Source of the DNA: Oscillatoriales cyanobacterium RM2_1_1
GTDB lineage: Bacteria; Cyanobacteriota; Cyanobacteriia; Cyanobacteriales; Microcoleaceae
Direction: 5' to 3'
Length of the DNA: 64,000 nt
Assembly (NCBI GenBank): GCA_012033335.1
Contig: JAAURB010000001.1
Location: 1 to 64,000 of the forward strand
The stretch's first letter is position 1; each line of letters opens with the position of its first letter. Of the stretch, positions 1-8,632 are shown piece after piece. The notes beneath the pieces are model-generated. The model saw nothing but the letters and a program-made list of their open reading frames with translations, did no database searches and was not told where the DNA came from. Made by a program: the position numbers and the translations under genes.

Positions 1-82
1 TGGGGCTTTGCCCCAGGAAGGGGGGCAGCGCCCCCTTCAACCCCCTACATGTATCTTCTGATTAATTGTGCCTAGCTACTTA
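1..82 (-). repeat. MITE-like palindromic element, copy A (cut by window start)
   Basis: Read on the minus strand this begins TAAGTAGCTAGGCACAATTA and continues into a GC-rich core with G-run/C-run hairpins. The same sequence recurs at 12897, 15796 and, diverged, near 19260. The distal end lies outside the window. The complete copies B and C end in an imperfect inverted copy of this start, so the element looks like a non-autonomous transposable element. No coding capacity is visible. Confidence 0.75.
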
Positions 83-92
83 TCAACAACGG

Positions 93-614
93 CTAATCAA
101 ACTTGAGGGTTGCTCCCAGCAACTTCGATAGCCAGACCTCGAAGGTACGGGTATGGAACATCAACTGCCCCTCCAGATTTGGATCTGGCATGGGCTCCAC
201 CAGAATCGTAAACATTCCCAGGCGATTGCCCGCTAGCACATCAGTAAACAGGCGATCGCCCACCATCCCCACCTGTTCAGCCGGATAATTAATCGCTTCT
301 ACCGCCCGCCGCAACTTACGGCGAGATGGCTTCCCGGCTCCACTGATGTAGGGTAAATTCAGGGTTCGGGCAATGCTACCAATCCGGAACTGACTGATAT
401 TGTTGCTAACTAACCAAATCGTCGCTACGGGGCGAATCGTCTCCACCCAATCCTGTAAAATCTCGGAGACATTACTTTGGGTAATGGGCACCAGGGTTTC
501 ATCCACATCCAGTACCAATCCCTGAAGCTGATGGGCTTGAAGCACCTCCGGGGTCAGCGCCAGAATCGAGTCACCTAAAATCAAATCAGGTTGTAAAAGC
601 TTCCCCCAAGACAT
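93..614 (-). CDS. YqeG family HAD IIIA-type phosphatase
   Basis: A 173-residue cytoplasmic haloacid-dehalogenase-fold protein. Motif I is DVDETL at about residues 36-41 (nucleophile Asp36, general acid/base Asp38). Motif II is the Ser of VSNN near 70, motif III Lys95 in GAGKPS, and motif IV GDRLFTD at 119-125. This set and the length match the YqeG family, whose Bacillus member is tied to ribosome assembly; the physiological substrate in cyanobacteria is not settled. The gene lies 87 bp downstream of mltG on the same strand, the usual cyanobacterial neighbourhood. The ATG at 614 gives a normal N-terminus. Confidence 0.88.
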   Translation of the reverse strand: MSWGKLLQPDLILGDSILALTPEVLQAHQLQGLVLDVDETLVPITQSNVSEILQDWVETIRPVATIWLVSNNISQFRIGSIARTLNLPYISGAGKPSRRKLRRAVEAINYPAEQVGMVGDRLFTDVLAGNRLGMFTILVEPMPDPNLEGQLMFHTRTFEVWLSKLLGATLKFD

Positions 615-701
615 AATCAGACCAACCTATTCAGCTTTCTGATTCTAGCTGAAATTGGCTTGATCCAGGAAAATTCGGGGATTGATCTACTATTGGATCC
701 C

Positions 702-1775
702 CTATTGGGTAGAGAGTTGCCATTCTACTTCGGCGATCGCAGCTTGATGTTCCGCTTCAGTTTTACTAAAAATATGGGTGCCATCATACCGGGCCATAAA
801 GTACAGGTAATCTGTATCTTCTGGGGTGAGAGTGGCTTGCAAACTGGCCACCCCAGGACTGGCAATGGGGGTAGGAGGAAGTCCAGGATTCAGGTAGGTG
901 TTGTAGGGAGAGGGGGTTTCAACCTGTTTGAAGGTCAGGGGTTGTTCAACGGTTTGACGAATTCCCAAACCATACTCCACCGTCGGGTCAGCCGCTAGGT
1001 TCATACCCTTGTCTAAGCGGTTGTGAAATACCCCAGAAATCCGATTGCGCTCCTGGGACACCACCGACTCCTTCTCGACAATACTCGCCAGGGTGACCCA
1101 CTCCTGAAGGCTGAGATTTTGTTGATTCTGGGCCTGCTGATAAACCGGTAGAGCCACCTGCTCAAATCGTTGCAGCATTTGATTGATCACAGTCTCAGGG
1201 GTGATTTGTTCGGCTTCAACCTGATAGGTATCGGGATAGAGGAAACCCTCGAGGAGCGGCAGATTGGGCGGCAACCAGGAGAACTTGTCCCGGGGAACCT
1301 GGGAGGCCGCAGCGACAAACTTCGCTGCGGGAAAGAAGCCCTGCTGCTCAAAATATTCAGCCATTTGCTTGATTGACCAGCCCTCGGGAATTGTGAAGCT
1401 AAGTTGCATCACCTCTCCATCCCAAACTTTACCTGCTACTTCGCTCAGGGTTTGGGTAGGGGAAAGCTGATAGGTTCCGGCCTTGAAATCCCCTGCTGGA
1501 TCCCGAAACACCAACCAGCGAGCCCAGAGCCTCCAGGCGTTGGAGGATCGAATCAACCCTGCTGCTGCCAGGTTCTCACCGATTTGCTGGCTAGGAGTTC
1601 CAGGGGGAATTGTGATTTGCACCCCAGAGGCCGAAGCATTCTTGGCATCCGCTGAACTCTCTGCCACCGGAGCCGAACTCGCCCAACTCCACCATGACCA
1701 TCCTTGCCATGCGGCAATCATCCAGACCATGGGCAAGAGGGCAAGATAAAAGAATCGTTGGGTTATCCGTTTCAT
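702..1775 (-). CDS. mltG: Endolytic murein transglycosylase MltG
   Basis: A 357-residue YceG/MltG-family lytic transglycosylase that cuts nascent glycan strands and helps set peptidoglycan strand length. A single N-terminal membrane anchor (about residues 8-30) is followed by a small LysM-like subdomain (about 52-115) and the catalytic domain. The IVEKES motif at about 232-237 carries the catalytic Glu, and downstream NRISGVFHNRL and LAADPTVEYG are family hallmarks. The gene lies between the DUF3727 gene (96 bp upstream) and yqeG, all on the minus strand, so the three are probably cotranscribed. Length is typical for cyanobacterial MltG. Confidence 0.93.
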   Translation of the reverse strand: MKRITQRFFYLALLPMVWMIAAWQGWSWWSWASSAPVAESSADAKNASASGVQITIPPGTPSQQIGENLAAAGLIRSSNAWRLWARWLVFRDPAGDFKAGTYQLSPTQTLSEVAGKVWDGEVMQLSFTIPEGWSIKQMAEYFEQQGFFPAAKFVAAASQVPRDKFSWLPPNLPLLEGFLYPDTYQVEAEQITPETVINQMLQRFEQVALPVYQQAQNQQNLSLQEWVTLASIVEKESVVSQERNRISGVFHNRLDKGMNLAADPTVEYGLGIRQTVEQPLTFKQVETPSPYNTYLNPGLPPTPIASPGVASLQATLTPEDTDYLYFMARYDGTHIFSKTEAEHQAAIAEVEWQLSTQ

Positions 1776-1871
1776 ACCTATAAAGTTTGTCTTGAGTATT
1801 GAACAGGGGGCTGTTCAGTTCAGGTTTATGGCCGGAGGAGATTTGCAGAGGGTATCTGCGTCCTGGGAACC

Positions 1872-2453
1872 CTACATATCATCAAACAATTGATCTTCAA
1901 TCTCGGCCAGAAAAGGCTCTAATTTCTCCAGTTCTTCTCCAGAAAGCAGGTAGGGCTTGCCTTCACTATCAATTTTAACCAACAGAAAAAATGGATCTAG
2001 GGGAACATAAATTCCATACTCCCGTTCTTCGTGGTAAAAACTGGCTAACCATAACATTTCCTCAGTTTCAGGGGCCTCGGACTCTTCCCCCAGTTCTAAT
2101 TCAGCTTCTTCTTCAGAGGGTTCGGGCAGTTCTCCTTCGACCGTTAAGGTGATCGCTGTTCGCTTCAAAATCAGGTTTTGTTCCTCTAGCACGGCCTTGG
2201 CAATGGGAAAAATCTCATCTACCTCTGACTCAGAGTCAATAAAGATGGCCTCTTCATCGGTAGCGTCTTCATCGGGCCAGGTCAGCAGCTCTACCGGGGT
2301 ATCTGATGGAATCAGTAGGGCATATTCTTGAGCATCGACCTGAATTGAAGACTGCACCAGACAATCCAGCGATCGCCCTTGCTCATCCGTCAGGGTTAGT
2401 ATGGTTTCTGGGGACTGCTGACTTCCGTTGGCGGAAGAGGATGAATAGGTCAT
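1872..2453 (-). CDS. DUF3727 domain protein
   Basis: A 193-residue acidic soluble protein. The N-terminal third (about residues 15-70) resembles the DUF1292/DUF3727 beta-rich module and has Glu/Asp-rich stretches. A second module (about 130-190) contains SFYHEEREYGIYVPLDPFF-type residues and a leucine/glutamate-rich end. The family is almost confined to cyanobacteria and plastids and usually sits directly upstream of mltG, as here. Its role is unknown. The net charge and position suggest a partner of a nucleic acid or cell-wall enzyme, but nothing in the sequence proves it. Confidence 0.8.
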   Translation of the reverse strand: MTYSSSSANGSQQSPETILTLTDEQGRSLDCLVQSSIQVDAQEYALLIPSDTPVELLTWPDEDATDEEAIFIDSESEVDEIFPIAKAVLEEQNLILKRTAITLTVEGELPEPSEEEAELELGEESEAPETEEMLWLASFYHEEREYGIYVPLDPFFLLVKIDSEGKPYLLSGEELEKLEPFLAEIEDQLFDDM

Positions 2454-2571
2454 AGGAATTTGTTGTGGTGAAGCAATCGCTTTAAACTACACGTTGTAAA
2501 TAGTACATTCTTTAACCTTCAGAATATCACGGTTGGATCAATCCTTTGCGAGAGCACTCTAGGACAGGGAC

Positions 2572-2598
2572 AGGGGCAGGGCAACCCTGCCCCTACTT
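2572..2598 (+). repeat. Small intergenic hairpin ending CCCCTAC
   Basis: A perfect 10-bp stem (AGGGGCAGGG / CCCTGCCCCT) with loop CAA is followed by AC. The same design, a G-rich stem with a 3-nt loop and a right side running into CCCCTAC, recurs at 5473-5494 and on the minus strand at 8798-8821. It lies between DUF3727 and the RDD protein gene. It could act as a processing or termination hairpin; no T-run follows. Confidence 0.5.
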
Positions 2599-2699
2599 GA
2601 ATATTCATCAAAAGATGCAAATCTTATGGCACAGGCATCTTGCTGTTGGGAAACGAGACGGCTGTTCTAGTCTGTTTAATCCATAATCCTTGGGAACCC

Positions 2700-4853
2700 C
2701 TATTTAGAACAGTCTGGATGAATCCCCCCCTGGTTGCAGATATAGGAAATCTGGCTGGGAGTCAGGTTTCTGGCTTTAGTAAAGTTCACCCGTTGCAGGC
2801 GATTGGATTGGGGATTGGTACCCGTCGCCTGAATAAAGCTATCCGTTGCTTCTCCAGGTAAAGTGACTGAAAACTTAGCGCCATTGAAATCCGTATTCTT
2901 CAGGTTCGCCCCCGCCAGGTTAATCAGGCTCAGATCGGCATTTTGTAAATTGGCATCCTGGAGATTGACATTTTTGAAGTCCGCTCCAGTCAACTGAGCA
3001 AAACTCAAGTCAGCTCCAGACAGGTCGGCCCCAGACAGGTCGGCCCCAGCTAGATCGGCTTCCTGCAAACCGGCTTCCTGCAGGTTTGTATTAATAAACT
3101 CTGCCCCTTGAGCCTTCACCTTGATTAACCGGGCAGTTTCCAGATTGGCCTGGGAGAGTTGAGCATTAGTCAAATCAGCCCCAGCCAGCTTGGTTTCTGC
3201 TAATTGAGCGTTTCCCAGATTAGCTCCTATCAACTGAGCGCTGCTCAGGTTAGCCCCGGTTAAGTCGGCATCGGTGAGATCGGCTTTATTCAAGGTGGCC
3301 CGAAGTAAATTCGTTCGCTTCAGATCCACTCGCTGGAGAAATGCCCCAGTCAGATTCGCCTCCGTCAGATCCGCTCCACTCAAATCGGTAATCCAATCAT
3401 CGAACGTTCCAAATCTGCCATCATCCCCCGCGCTATAAAAATTACTATCGGTGAGGTTGGCGTGATCGAGCAGGCTACTTCTCAAGTTCAGTCCAGATAG
3501 GTCGATGTTGCTGAGTACTAGGGTAAACTGAGCGGTTCCTGCTGGGGTTTGACCCAGGTCAATGCGGCTCAGATCAACTCCTTCAATAGAGCCACTATGA
3601 ATGGTTAAAAGCTTGGCGATCGCCCGCTGTACCGACTGTTGCCGCTTGGCCGTTAGTTGTTTGGCCGGGGTATTAGTCCCAAACTCCAGGGATTCCAGTT
3701 CGTTTTTTAAGGACTGGTTTAACTGTCGCAAGTAGGGAAGAGTCTCAGGCCCAGCACTGACCAAAGCCTGCTGAGTGACATCAAGTAAAGCGGGATTAGT
3801 TTCCTGAGCGAGAAAATCCACCAGTAGCGGAATCGCCCGGGAATCATTTAAAGTTCCTAGGGCCAGGATAGCAGCCTGTCGCTGGGCCACATCTTTTGTA
3901 GCATCAGGAGACAGTTTGCTTACCAGGGTGAGAAATACTTCATTGTCCTGGTGTTTGAACTCCCGCCGATTGGCCTGACTCTGAATATAAACCTGGGTTC
4001 CGGCGAAGGTTCCCAGGACGGCTGCCATACTCAAACCGCTTACCGTTACCAGGGTAATCCCTGGGTGCTGGCGCATCCAGGCCCATAGATCCACGGGAAA
4101 ATTACGCCGTTTTGGCGTGAACACTAAAGTTCGTACCGCTTCGGGTTCATTGGCCCAATCGTAGCTGGTAAAGGGGTTATTATTGAACCTCAACCCCGCT
4201 TCTCGTACGGTTGTTCCCGCCAGCAGATCATGACCTGTACGACCTCGGAACCGTCTAGCCACTAGCCCATCTGCCAGGATCATCAACCCAGACAACCCAG
4301 TGAGAATCAATAAACTCGGAAAGGCTCCGGTCAGCCGCCAAATGCCATAGGCTGCCCCCAGGGGGATCCCCCAGCGGCCTATGGATTCCCGATAGAGTCC
4401 CTGTAGCAGGGTCGGTGGAACCCGATAACGGTTCACCACCTGAACTCCAAACCATCGCTTGGGTGAGGTTTGTCCGGTTCGAGACAATAGGAGCAGTTGC
4501 CATCCAGCAACCCCGAGGGGCAGTAACAATGCCCCCGACCAGAAAAAATTAGTCAGTGATGTCACCTGGGGACGGCGATCGCGCACCGGCAATCCCAAGG
4601 CTGCAGCAACCCCATTGGTAGTCGTTCGGAGGATGGGGTTCAGGGGGACTGACTGGGGAGGACGATTCACCATTGACCCCAGGGTGAGGGGAACCAGACC
4701 ACTCACGGCCACCAGGGAAATTTCAACAGCCCAAGCCCCACACCGACGCATCCACAGCGGCAGTTGACGAACTTGAACTTGCCATTGAGAAGGTTGGGAG
4801 GGGTTCACGTCTCTACCAAGGGAGGGGCTTGCCATAGGAATAACTGGAATCAC
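2700..4853 (-). CDS. RDD membrane domain / HEAT-like / pentapeptide-repeat fusion protein
   Basis: A 717-residue modular protein. The N-terminal ~230 residues form an RDD-type membrane domain (starts MRRCGAWAVEISLV, with several hydrophobic segments and RWFGVQVVN typical of RDD; the usual Asp of the first RDD motif is Glu). One further membrane segment lies near 275-295. Residues about 310-400 look like HEAT-type helical repeats, and about 420-690 are pentapeptide repeats (A[DN]Lxx) forming a right-handed quadrilateral helix. The C-terminal end has a short Cys pair (YICNQGGIHPDC). The pentapeptide part probably serves as a binding scaffold on one side of the membrane. The substrate of the RDD part is unknown. 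The gene starts 11 bp after the small membrane protein gene at 4865, suggesting one transcript. Confidence 0.82.
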   Translation of the reverse strand: MIPVIPMASPSLGRDVNPSQPSQWQVQVRQLPLWMRRCGAWAVEISLVAVSGLVPLTLGSMVNRPPQSVPLNPILRTTTNGVAAALGLPVRDRRPQVTSLTNFFWSGALLLPLGVAGWQLLLLSRTGQTSPKRWFGVQVVNRYRVPPTLLQGLYRESIGRWGIPLGAAYGIWRLTGAFPSLLILTGLSGLMILADGLVARRFRGRTGHDLLAGTTVREAGLRFNNNPFTSYDWANEPEAVRTLVFTPKRRNFPVDLWAWMRQHPGITLVTVSGLSMAAVLGTFAGTQVYIQSQANRREFKHQDNEVFLTLVSKLSPDATKDVAQRQAAILALGTLNDSRAIPLLVDFLAQETNPALLDVTQQALVSAGPETLPYLRQLNQSLKNELESLEFGTNTPAKQLTAKRQQSVQRAIAKLLTIHSGSIEGVDLSRIDLGQTPAGTAQFTLVLSNIDLSGLNLRSSLLDHANLTDSNFYSAGDDGRFGTFDDWITDLSGADLTEANLTGAFLQRVDLKRTNLLRATLNKADLTDADLTGANLSSAQLIGANLGNAQLAETKLAGADLTNAQLSQANLETARLIKVKAQGAEFINTNLQEAGLQEADLAGADLSGADLSGADLSFAQLTGADFKNVNLQDANLQNADLSLINLAGANLKNTDFNGAKFSVTLPGEATDSFIQATGTNPQSNRLQRVNFTKARNLTPSQISYICNQGGIHPDCSK

Positions 4854-4864
4854 TACTGAAATGA

Positions 4865-5218
4865 CTAAGATTTGGAGGAACTGAGAGATTTAAAAATTTT
4901 ATATGCAAAGTATCCTACTACGCCGATTACTGCAAGACTCAAGGCTAAAGAAATTAATTGGATCAGAACTTTCACCAGGGCCAACCCTGCTGCCACTCCT
5001 ATTACCCCCACCCCAATCTGGCCCCATTGCGGCAACCCTCTGAACCAGCTACGAAACTGCATAAAGTAAGTTTTCGTCGTTTTTGAGAACTCGGACTTGG
5101 AAGAACTCGAGGAGGTTTCCAGGGATTGAATGGGGTAAAGGTCAGCCTCCATCTCATCAAGCTTGCGTTTTAGCTCTGGATTGTTCTGAATGGGATCATC
5201 TTGAAAGTTCATAGCCAT
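4865..5218 (-). CDS. Small two-segment membrane protein, unknown function
   Basis: A 117-residue protein with a charged N-terminal 50 residues containing a run of serines, then two adjacent hydrophobic segments (about 67-85 and 88-108), then a Ser/Lys tail. I do not recognise a named family. The layout faintly resembles CAAD/CURT1-like thylakoid proteins, but no diagnostic motif is present. It is directly upstream of the RDD/pentapeptide gene (11 bp), so both products probably act at the same membrane. Confidence 0.65.
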   Translation of the reverse strand: MAMNFQDDPIQNNPELKRKLDEMEADLYPIQSLETSSSSSKSEFSKTTKTYFMQFRSWFRGLPQWGQIGVGVIGVAAGLALVKVLIQLISLALSLAVIGVVGYFAYKIFKSLSSSKS

Positions 5219-5607
5219 ACTCCTTGCTGATTTAGTACGGTCTTCCGTACCCTAAAGTTAACCGCAGAATATCCTGCTTTACAGTTCTCCTGGCAGTATT
5301 GTAACTAAGGGCAGTGAGCTACAGTCACTTTTGGGTCGTAGCCATTTCTGAACGAGAAAACCCCTGGCATTTGAGCAGGTCTCAGGGCACTCTTAAATCA
5401 GCCAGATCTATTCTGAAATCTGTAGCGTACTAGAGGAAGGACGGGTGACCTACCTGGGGACGGGCTGGGGATGGGCTGGGTGACCCAGCCCCTACGACGG
5501 TTCTGTGAAAACCTCTGGGTCTCAACCCCAACCACGTGTGAGGGCCAAGATGTCCTGGAACATTACATTTTCATTTCATTATATATTTTGTTAGGAGGAG
5601 AGACATA
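5219..5607. other. Gene-free 389-bp intergenic region
   Basis: Divergent spacer between the minus-strand membrane protein gene and the plus-strand secreted protein gene. It holds one hairpin (GGGCTGGG-TGA-CCCAGCCC at 5473-5491) of the small CCCCTAC-type family and, at its right end, a strong Shine-Dalgarno AGGAGG at 5593-5598. No open reading frame with coding character was seen. Confidence 0.6.
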
Positions 5608-6084
5608 ATGATGAATTTACGAATGAATTTAAGCAATCTCACACTGAATTTAAGCAATCTCACACTGAATTTAAGCAATCTCACACTGAAACGATTAACG
5701 GTAATCGGATTAACTCTGGCGCTGATTTTAGCCCTACCCCAAGGAGCCTGGGCCGATCGGGAAAAGCTATCCGCCGGAACCCCCCTGAGTATCTCCGGAA
5801 CTTCAGGAGGCACCACCAATAGTGGGGATTGTGGTTATATTGCCACCACTCCTAACCATGTGATTGATGTCACTGAAGATTTGACGTTCTGGCAAATTCG
5901 AGTGAAAACCGCTGGCTCCCCCACCCTGTTAATTGATGGGCCTGGAGGTCGATATTGCGTGTTACCTGAGGGAGGTCTGTTGCAGTTTTCTGGCTATGGT
6001 ACCCCTGGCACCTATAAGCTGTTTATTGGCGATCGCGCTCAAGGTAAGCACCCCTATACCCTATCGGTTTCGGGTCGTCAGTAG
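5608..6084 (+). CDS. Secreted protein of unknown function with repeated signal-peptide segment
   Basis: A 158-residue protein with an unusually long export signal. A polar N-region made of three exact copies of NLSNLTL is followed by KRLTVIGLTLALILALPQG and a likely cleavage after AWA (about residue 49). The mature part (~108 residues) has two Cys (GDCGY, RYCVLP), probably a disulfide, and beta-rich segments ending TYKLFIGDR...YTLSVSG, reminiscent of jelly-roll/PPC-like secreted modules, though I cannot assign a family. The strong AGGAGG 9 nt upstream supports the ATG at 5608. The gene appears monocistronic. Confidence 0.72.
   Translation: MMNLRMNLSNLTLNLSNLTLNLSNLTLKRLTVIGLTLALILALPQGAWADREKLSAGTPLSISGTSGGTTNSGDCGYIATTPNHVIDVTEDLTFWQIRVKTAGSPTLLIDGPGGRYCVLPEGGLLQFSGYGTPGTYKLFIGDRAQGKHPYTLSVSGRQ
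5626..5688 (+). repeat. Three perfect tandem copies of a 21-bp unit
   Basis: AATTTAAGCAATCTCACACTG occurs three times head to tail (5626-5646, 5647-5667, 5668-5688). Each copy encodes NLSNLTL inside the N-region of the secreted protein. The unit is a multiple of three, so copy-number change keeps the frame. Confidence 0.95.
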
Positions 6085-6193
6085 GGGATAAATCCCCATC
6101 TGTATCCATCTGTTTCTCCTCAGGAATCTACCTTTAATTCGAGCAAATTGGTATAACTAGAGGGTGATACCCTACGAGATTTTGACCCGGTAC

Positions 6194-8299
6194 ATGAGTG
6201 TAGACACCTCAACGATTAAAAATCCTCTGCTGATTGGCAGAGGGTTACCTCCTTTCACCACGATCAAGCCAGAGCAAGTGGTTCCAGCGATGACGCAACT
6301 GTTAGCTGAGCTGACAGAGGCCCTTGATCAGTTTGAACAAACCCTAGAACCGACCTGGATAGGTCTGGTGGAGCCCCTGCAAACTCTACAGGAGCGTTTG
6401 ACCTGGAGTTGGGGGATTATCAATCATCTGATGGGAGTCAAGAACAGCTCAGAACTGCGGCAAGCCCATGAGACAGTGCAGCCACAGGTGATTCAGTTTG
6501 TCAATCAACTGAGTCAGAGCCAGGCCATTTACAAAGCCTTCAAAACCCTGCAACAAAGCCCTAAGTGGCCAGAGTTAGACGCAGCTCAGCATCGAATTAT
6601 CGAAGCTGCAATTCGGGATGCGGAGTTGTCTGGGGTTGGCTTGGAAGGAGACGCAAAGGCCAGATTTAATCAGATTCAGCTTGAACTGGCGGAGATCTCC
6701 ACCCAATATTCTAATAACGTTCTGGATGCCACCAAGGCGTTTAGTCTAACCCTGACCACCCCGGAAGAGGTGAAAGGATTGCCCCCCAGTCTGCTCAGTC
6801 TGGCGGCTCAATCAGCTCGGGAGGCGGGAGATGAACAGGCCACCCCAGAAAATGGCCCCTGGCGGATTACCCTGGACTTCCCCAGTTTTGGCCCCTTCTT
6901 AAAATACAGCGTTCGCCGAGATCTGCGGGAACAGGTTTATCGGGCTTATATTAGCCGCGCTTCTGATGGAGATCTGAACAACTATCCCCTGATCGAACAA
7001 ATTCTCAAATTGCGCCGGGAAAAAGCACATATTCTGGGGTTTGATAGCTACGCTGAGCTGAGTCTCGCCAGCAAAATGGCCCCCGGAGTTGTGGCGGTAG
7101 AAGCTCTGTTAGAAGAGCTGCGGGTGGTCAGTTATGCAGCGGCAACCCGAGAGTTTGAGGATCTTAAAGCCTTCGCGCGATCGCAACAGGCCCCAGAAGC
7201 CGAGGATCTGAAACATTGGGATATTGGTTTTTGGGCCGAACGACAGCGAGCCGCCAAATTTGCCTTTACCGATGAGGAACTGCGGCCTTATTTCCCTTTG
7301 CCCCAGGTTTTGGCTGGACTATTTGGTCTGGTTCATCGGATTTTTGGGATTGCGATCACGGCGGCAGATGGTCAAGCCCCGATCTGGCATCCTGACGTTC
7401 GCTATTTTCAGGTGGCCAATGAAACTGGGGAGCCGATTGCCTATTTCTACCTCGATCCCTATAGTCGCCCCGCGGAGAAACGGGGCGGGGCCTGGATGGA
7501 TGAATGTGTCAATCGTGCCAAGCTAGTTCAGCAAGGAACATCCCAGGTGCGGCTGCCCGTTGCGTATTTACAGTGCAATCAGACTCCCCCCGTGGATGGC
7601 AAACCCAGCTTGATGACGTTTTCAGAGGTAGAAACCCTCTTCCATGAGTTTGGTCATGGGTTACAGCACATGTTGACGGTGGTGGATTATCCCAGTGCCG
7701 CTGGAATCAATAATGTGGAATGGGATGCGGTGGAATTGCCCAGTCAGTTTATGGAGAATTGGTGCTACGACCAGGCTACATTGTTTGGTATGGCAAAACA
7801 TTATCAAACTGGAGAATCCTTGCCTGAACATTACTATCAGAAGTTACTGGCCGCTCGTACCTACATGAGTGGGACAACCATGCTGCGTCAACTCCATTTT
7901 GGGTTTACTGATATTGAGCTGCATCACCGCTACCAACCCGGAGGTCAGGAAACCCCCAATCAGGTTCGCAGCCGTCTGGCTGAGCAAACAACCATTCTCA
8001 AACCCCTGGCTGAAGATGCTTTCCTGTGTACCTTTGGGCATATTTTTGCTGGGGGCTATGCTGCTGGATACTATGGCTACAAATGGGCAGAAGTCTTGAG
8101 TGCTGATGCTTTTGCGGCTTTTGAGGAAGCGGGTCTGGAAAATGATGCCGCCATTATCAAAATCGGTCAGCATTTCCGGGATACGGTGCTGGCCTTAGGG
8201 GGAAGTATTCATCCGATGGAGGTGTTCAAAGCCTTCCGGGGACGGGAACCCAGTACTCAACCCTTACTAGTGCACAGTGGATTAGTCACAATTAGTTAG
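6194..8299 (+). CDS. M3 family oligopeptidase (oligopeptidase A / PrlC type)
   Basis: A cytoplasmic zinc oligopeptidase of about 701 residues that degrades short peptides, including cleaved signal and transit peptides. The HEFGH zinc motif (HExxH) lies at about 7650-7664, preceded by FSEVETLF and followed by the downstream Glu region with NNVEWDAVELPSQF, as in thimet/OpdA enzymes. The open frame continues upstream to a GTG at 6164, but family members begin at or close to the second Met (MSVDTSTIKNPLL), so I choose 6194. Upstream Shine-Dalgarno signals are weak for both. The gene is alone on its strand; the next plus-strand gene is far away. Confidence 0.9.
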   Translation: MSVDTSTIKNPLLIGRGLPPFTTIKPEQVVPAMTQLLAELTEALDQFEQTLEPTWIGLVEPLQTLQERLTWSWGIINHLMGVKNSSELRQAHETVQPQVIQFVNQLSQSQAIYKAFKTLQQSPKWPELDAAQHRIIEAAIRDAELSGVGLEGDAKARFNQIQLELAEISTQYSNNVLDATKAFSLTLTTPEEVKGLPPSLLSLAAQSAREAGDEQATPENGPWRITLDFPSFGPFLKYSVRRDLREQVYRAYISRASDGDLNNYPLIEQILKLRREKAHILGFDSYAELSLASKMAPGVVAVEALLEELRVVSYAAATREFEDLKAFARSQQAPEAEDLKHWDIGFWAERQRAAKFAFTDEELRPYFPLPQVLAGLFGLVHRIFGIAITAADGQAPIWHPDVRYFQVANETGEPIAYFYLDPYSRPAEKRGGAWMDECVNRAKLVQQGTSQVRLPVAYLQCNQTPPVDGKPSLMTFSEVETLFHEFGHGLQHMLTVVDYPSAAGINNVEWDAVELPSQFMENWCYDQATLFGMAKHYQTGESLPEHYYQKLLAARTYMSGTTMLRQLHFGFTDIELHHRYQPGGQETPNQVRSRLAEQTTILKPLAEDAFLCTFGHIFAGGYAAGYYGYKWAEVLSADAFAAFEEAGLENDAAIIKIGQHFRDTVLALGGSIHPMEVFKAFRGREPSTQPLLVHSGLVTIS

Positions 8300-8307
8300 C
8301 AACAAAT

Positions 8308-8358
8308 TCTCAGCAGGCAAGATGCCTGGCTCCACCAGATTCTCATTTGATTGGATAG
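8308..8358 (+). repeat. Short dispersed repeat, copy 1
   Basis: TCTCAGCAGGCAAGATGCCTGGCTCCAC and the following AGATTCT..TGATT(T/G)GATAG match a segment at 50765-50828 with a few indels. Both copies lie in gene-to-gene spacers and contain a short CAGGCA/TGCCTG inverted repeat. It may be a small structured RNA or REP-like element. Confidence 0.5.
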
Positions 8359-8380
8359 ACTTGAATTTACCCGCTATGTT

Positions 8381-8632
8381 TTACTCTGAACTCAGATTTA
8401 AGTGGGCCAGAAGCTCTGAGAGTCGATTGGGATTGGTGAGGTGTAGATAGCCAATCAGCGCCTCCAGGCTCGTTGCTTGCTGATAGATTCCAGGCTCTAA
8501 ACGTTTCGGCCCCCGGGCGGCGGTGGCATTGCGACCTCGCCGAAGAATATTGCGTTCGGCCTCAGAAAGATAGGGTTCCAAGGATTGCAAATGGCTGGCT
8601 TGAGCCTCCGCCCAAACCTGGGCCACATTCAT
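8381..8632 (-). pseudogene. mrnC: Mini-ribonuclease III, C-terminal half only
   Basis: The 83-residue frame matches the C-terminal half of cyanobacterial Mini-RNase III: VxAEAQASHLQSLEPYLSEAE, then ILRRGRNA, then YQQATSLEALIGYLHLT. These follow the helix-rich part of the RNase III fold after the catalytic LGDAVYE motif. The upstream half (about 50-60 residues with the LGDAVYE acidic residues) is absent: the frame hits a TGA two codons before the ATG, and no other frame of the next 300 bp encodes it. The product would be catalytically dead. The family normally matures 23S rRNA ends. The break sits beside AT-rich near-tandem repeats (8656-8690) and an inverted repeat (8696-8725). Confidence 0.72.
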
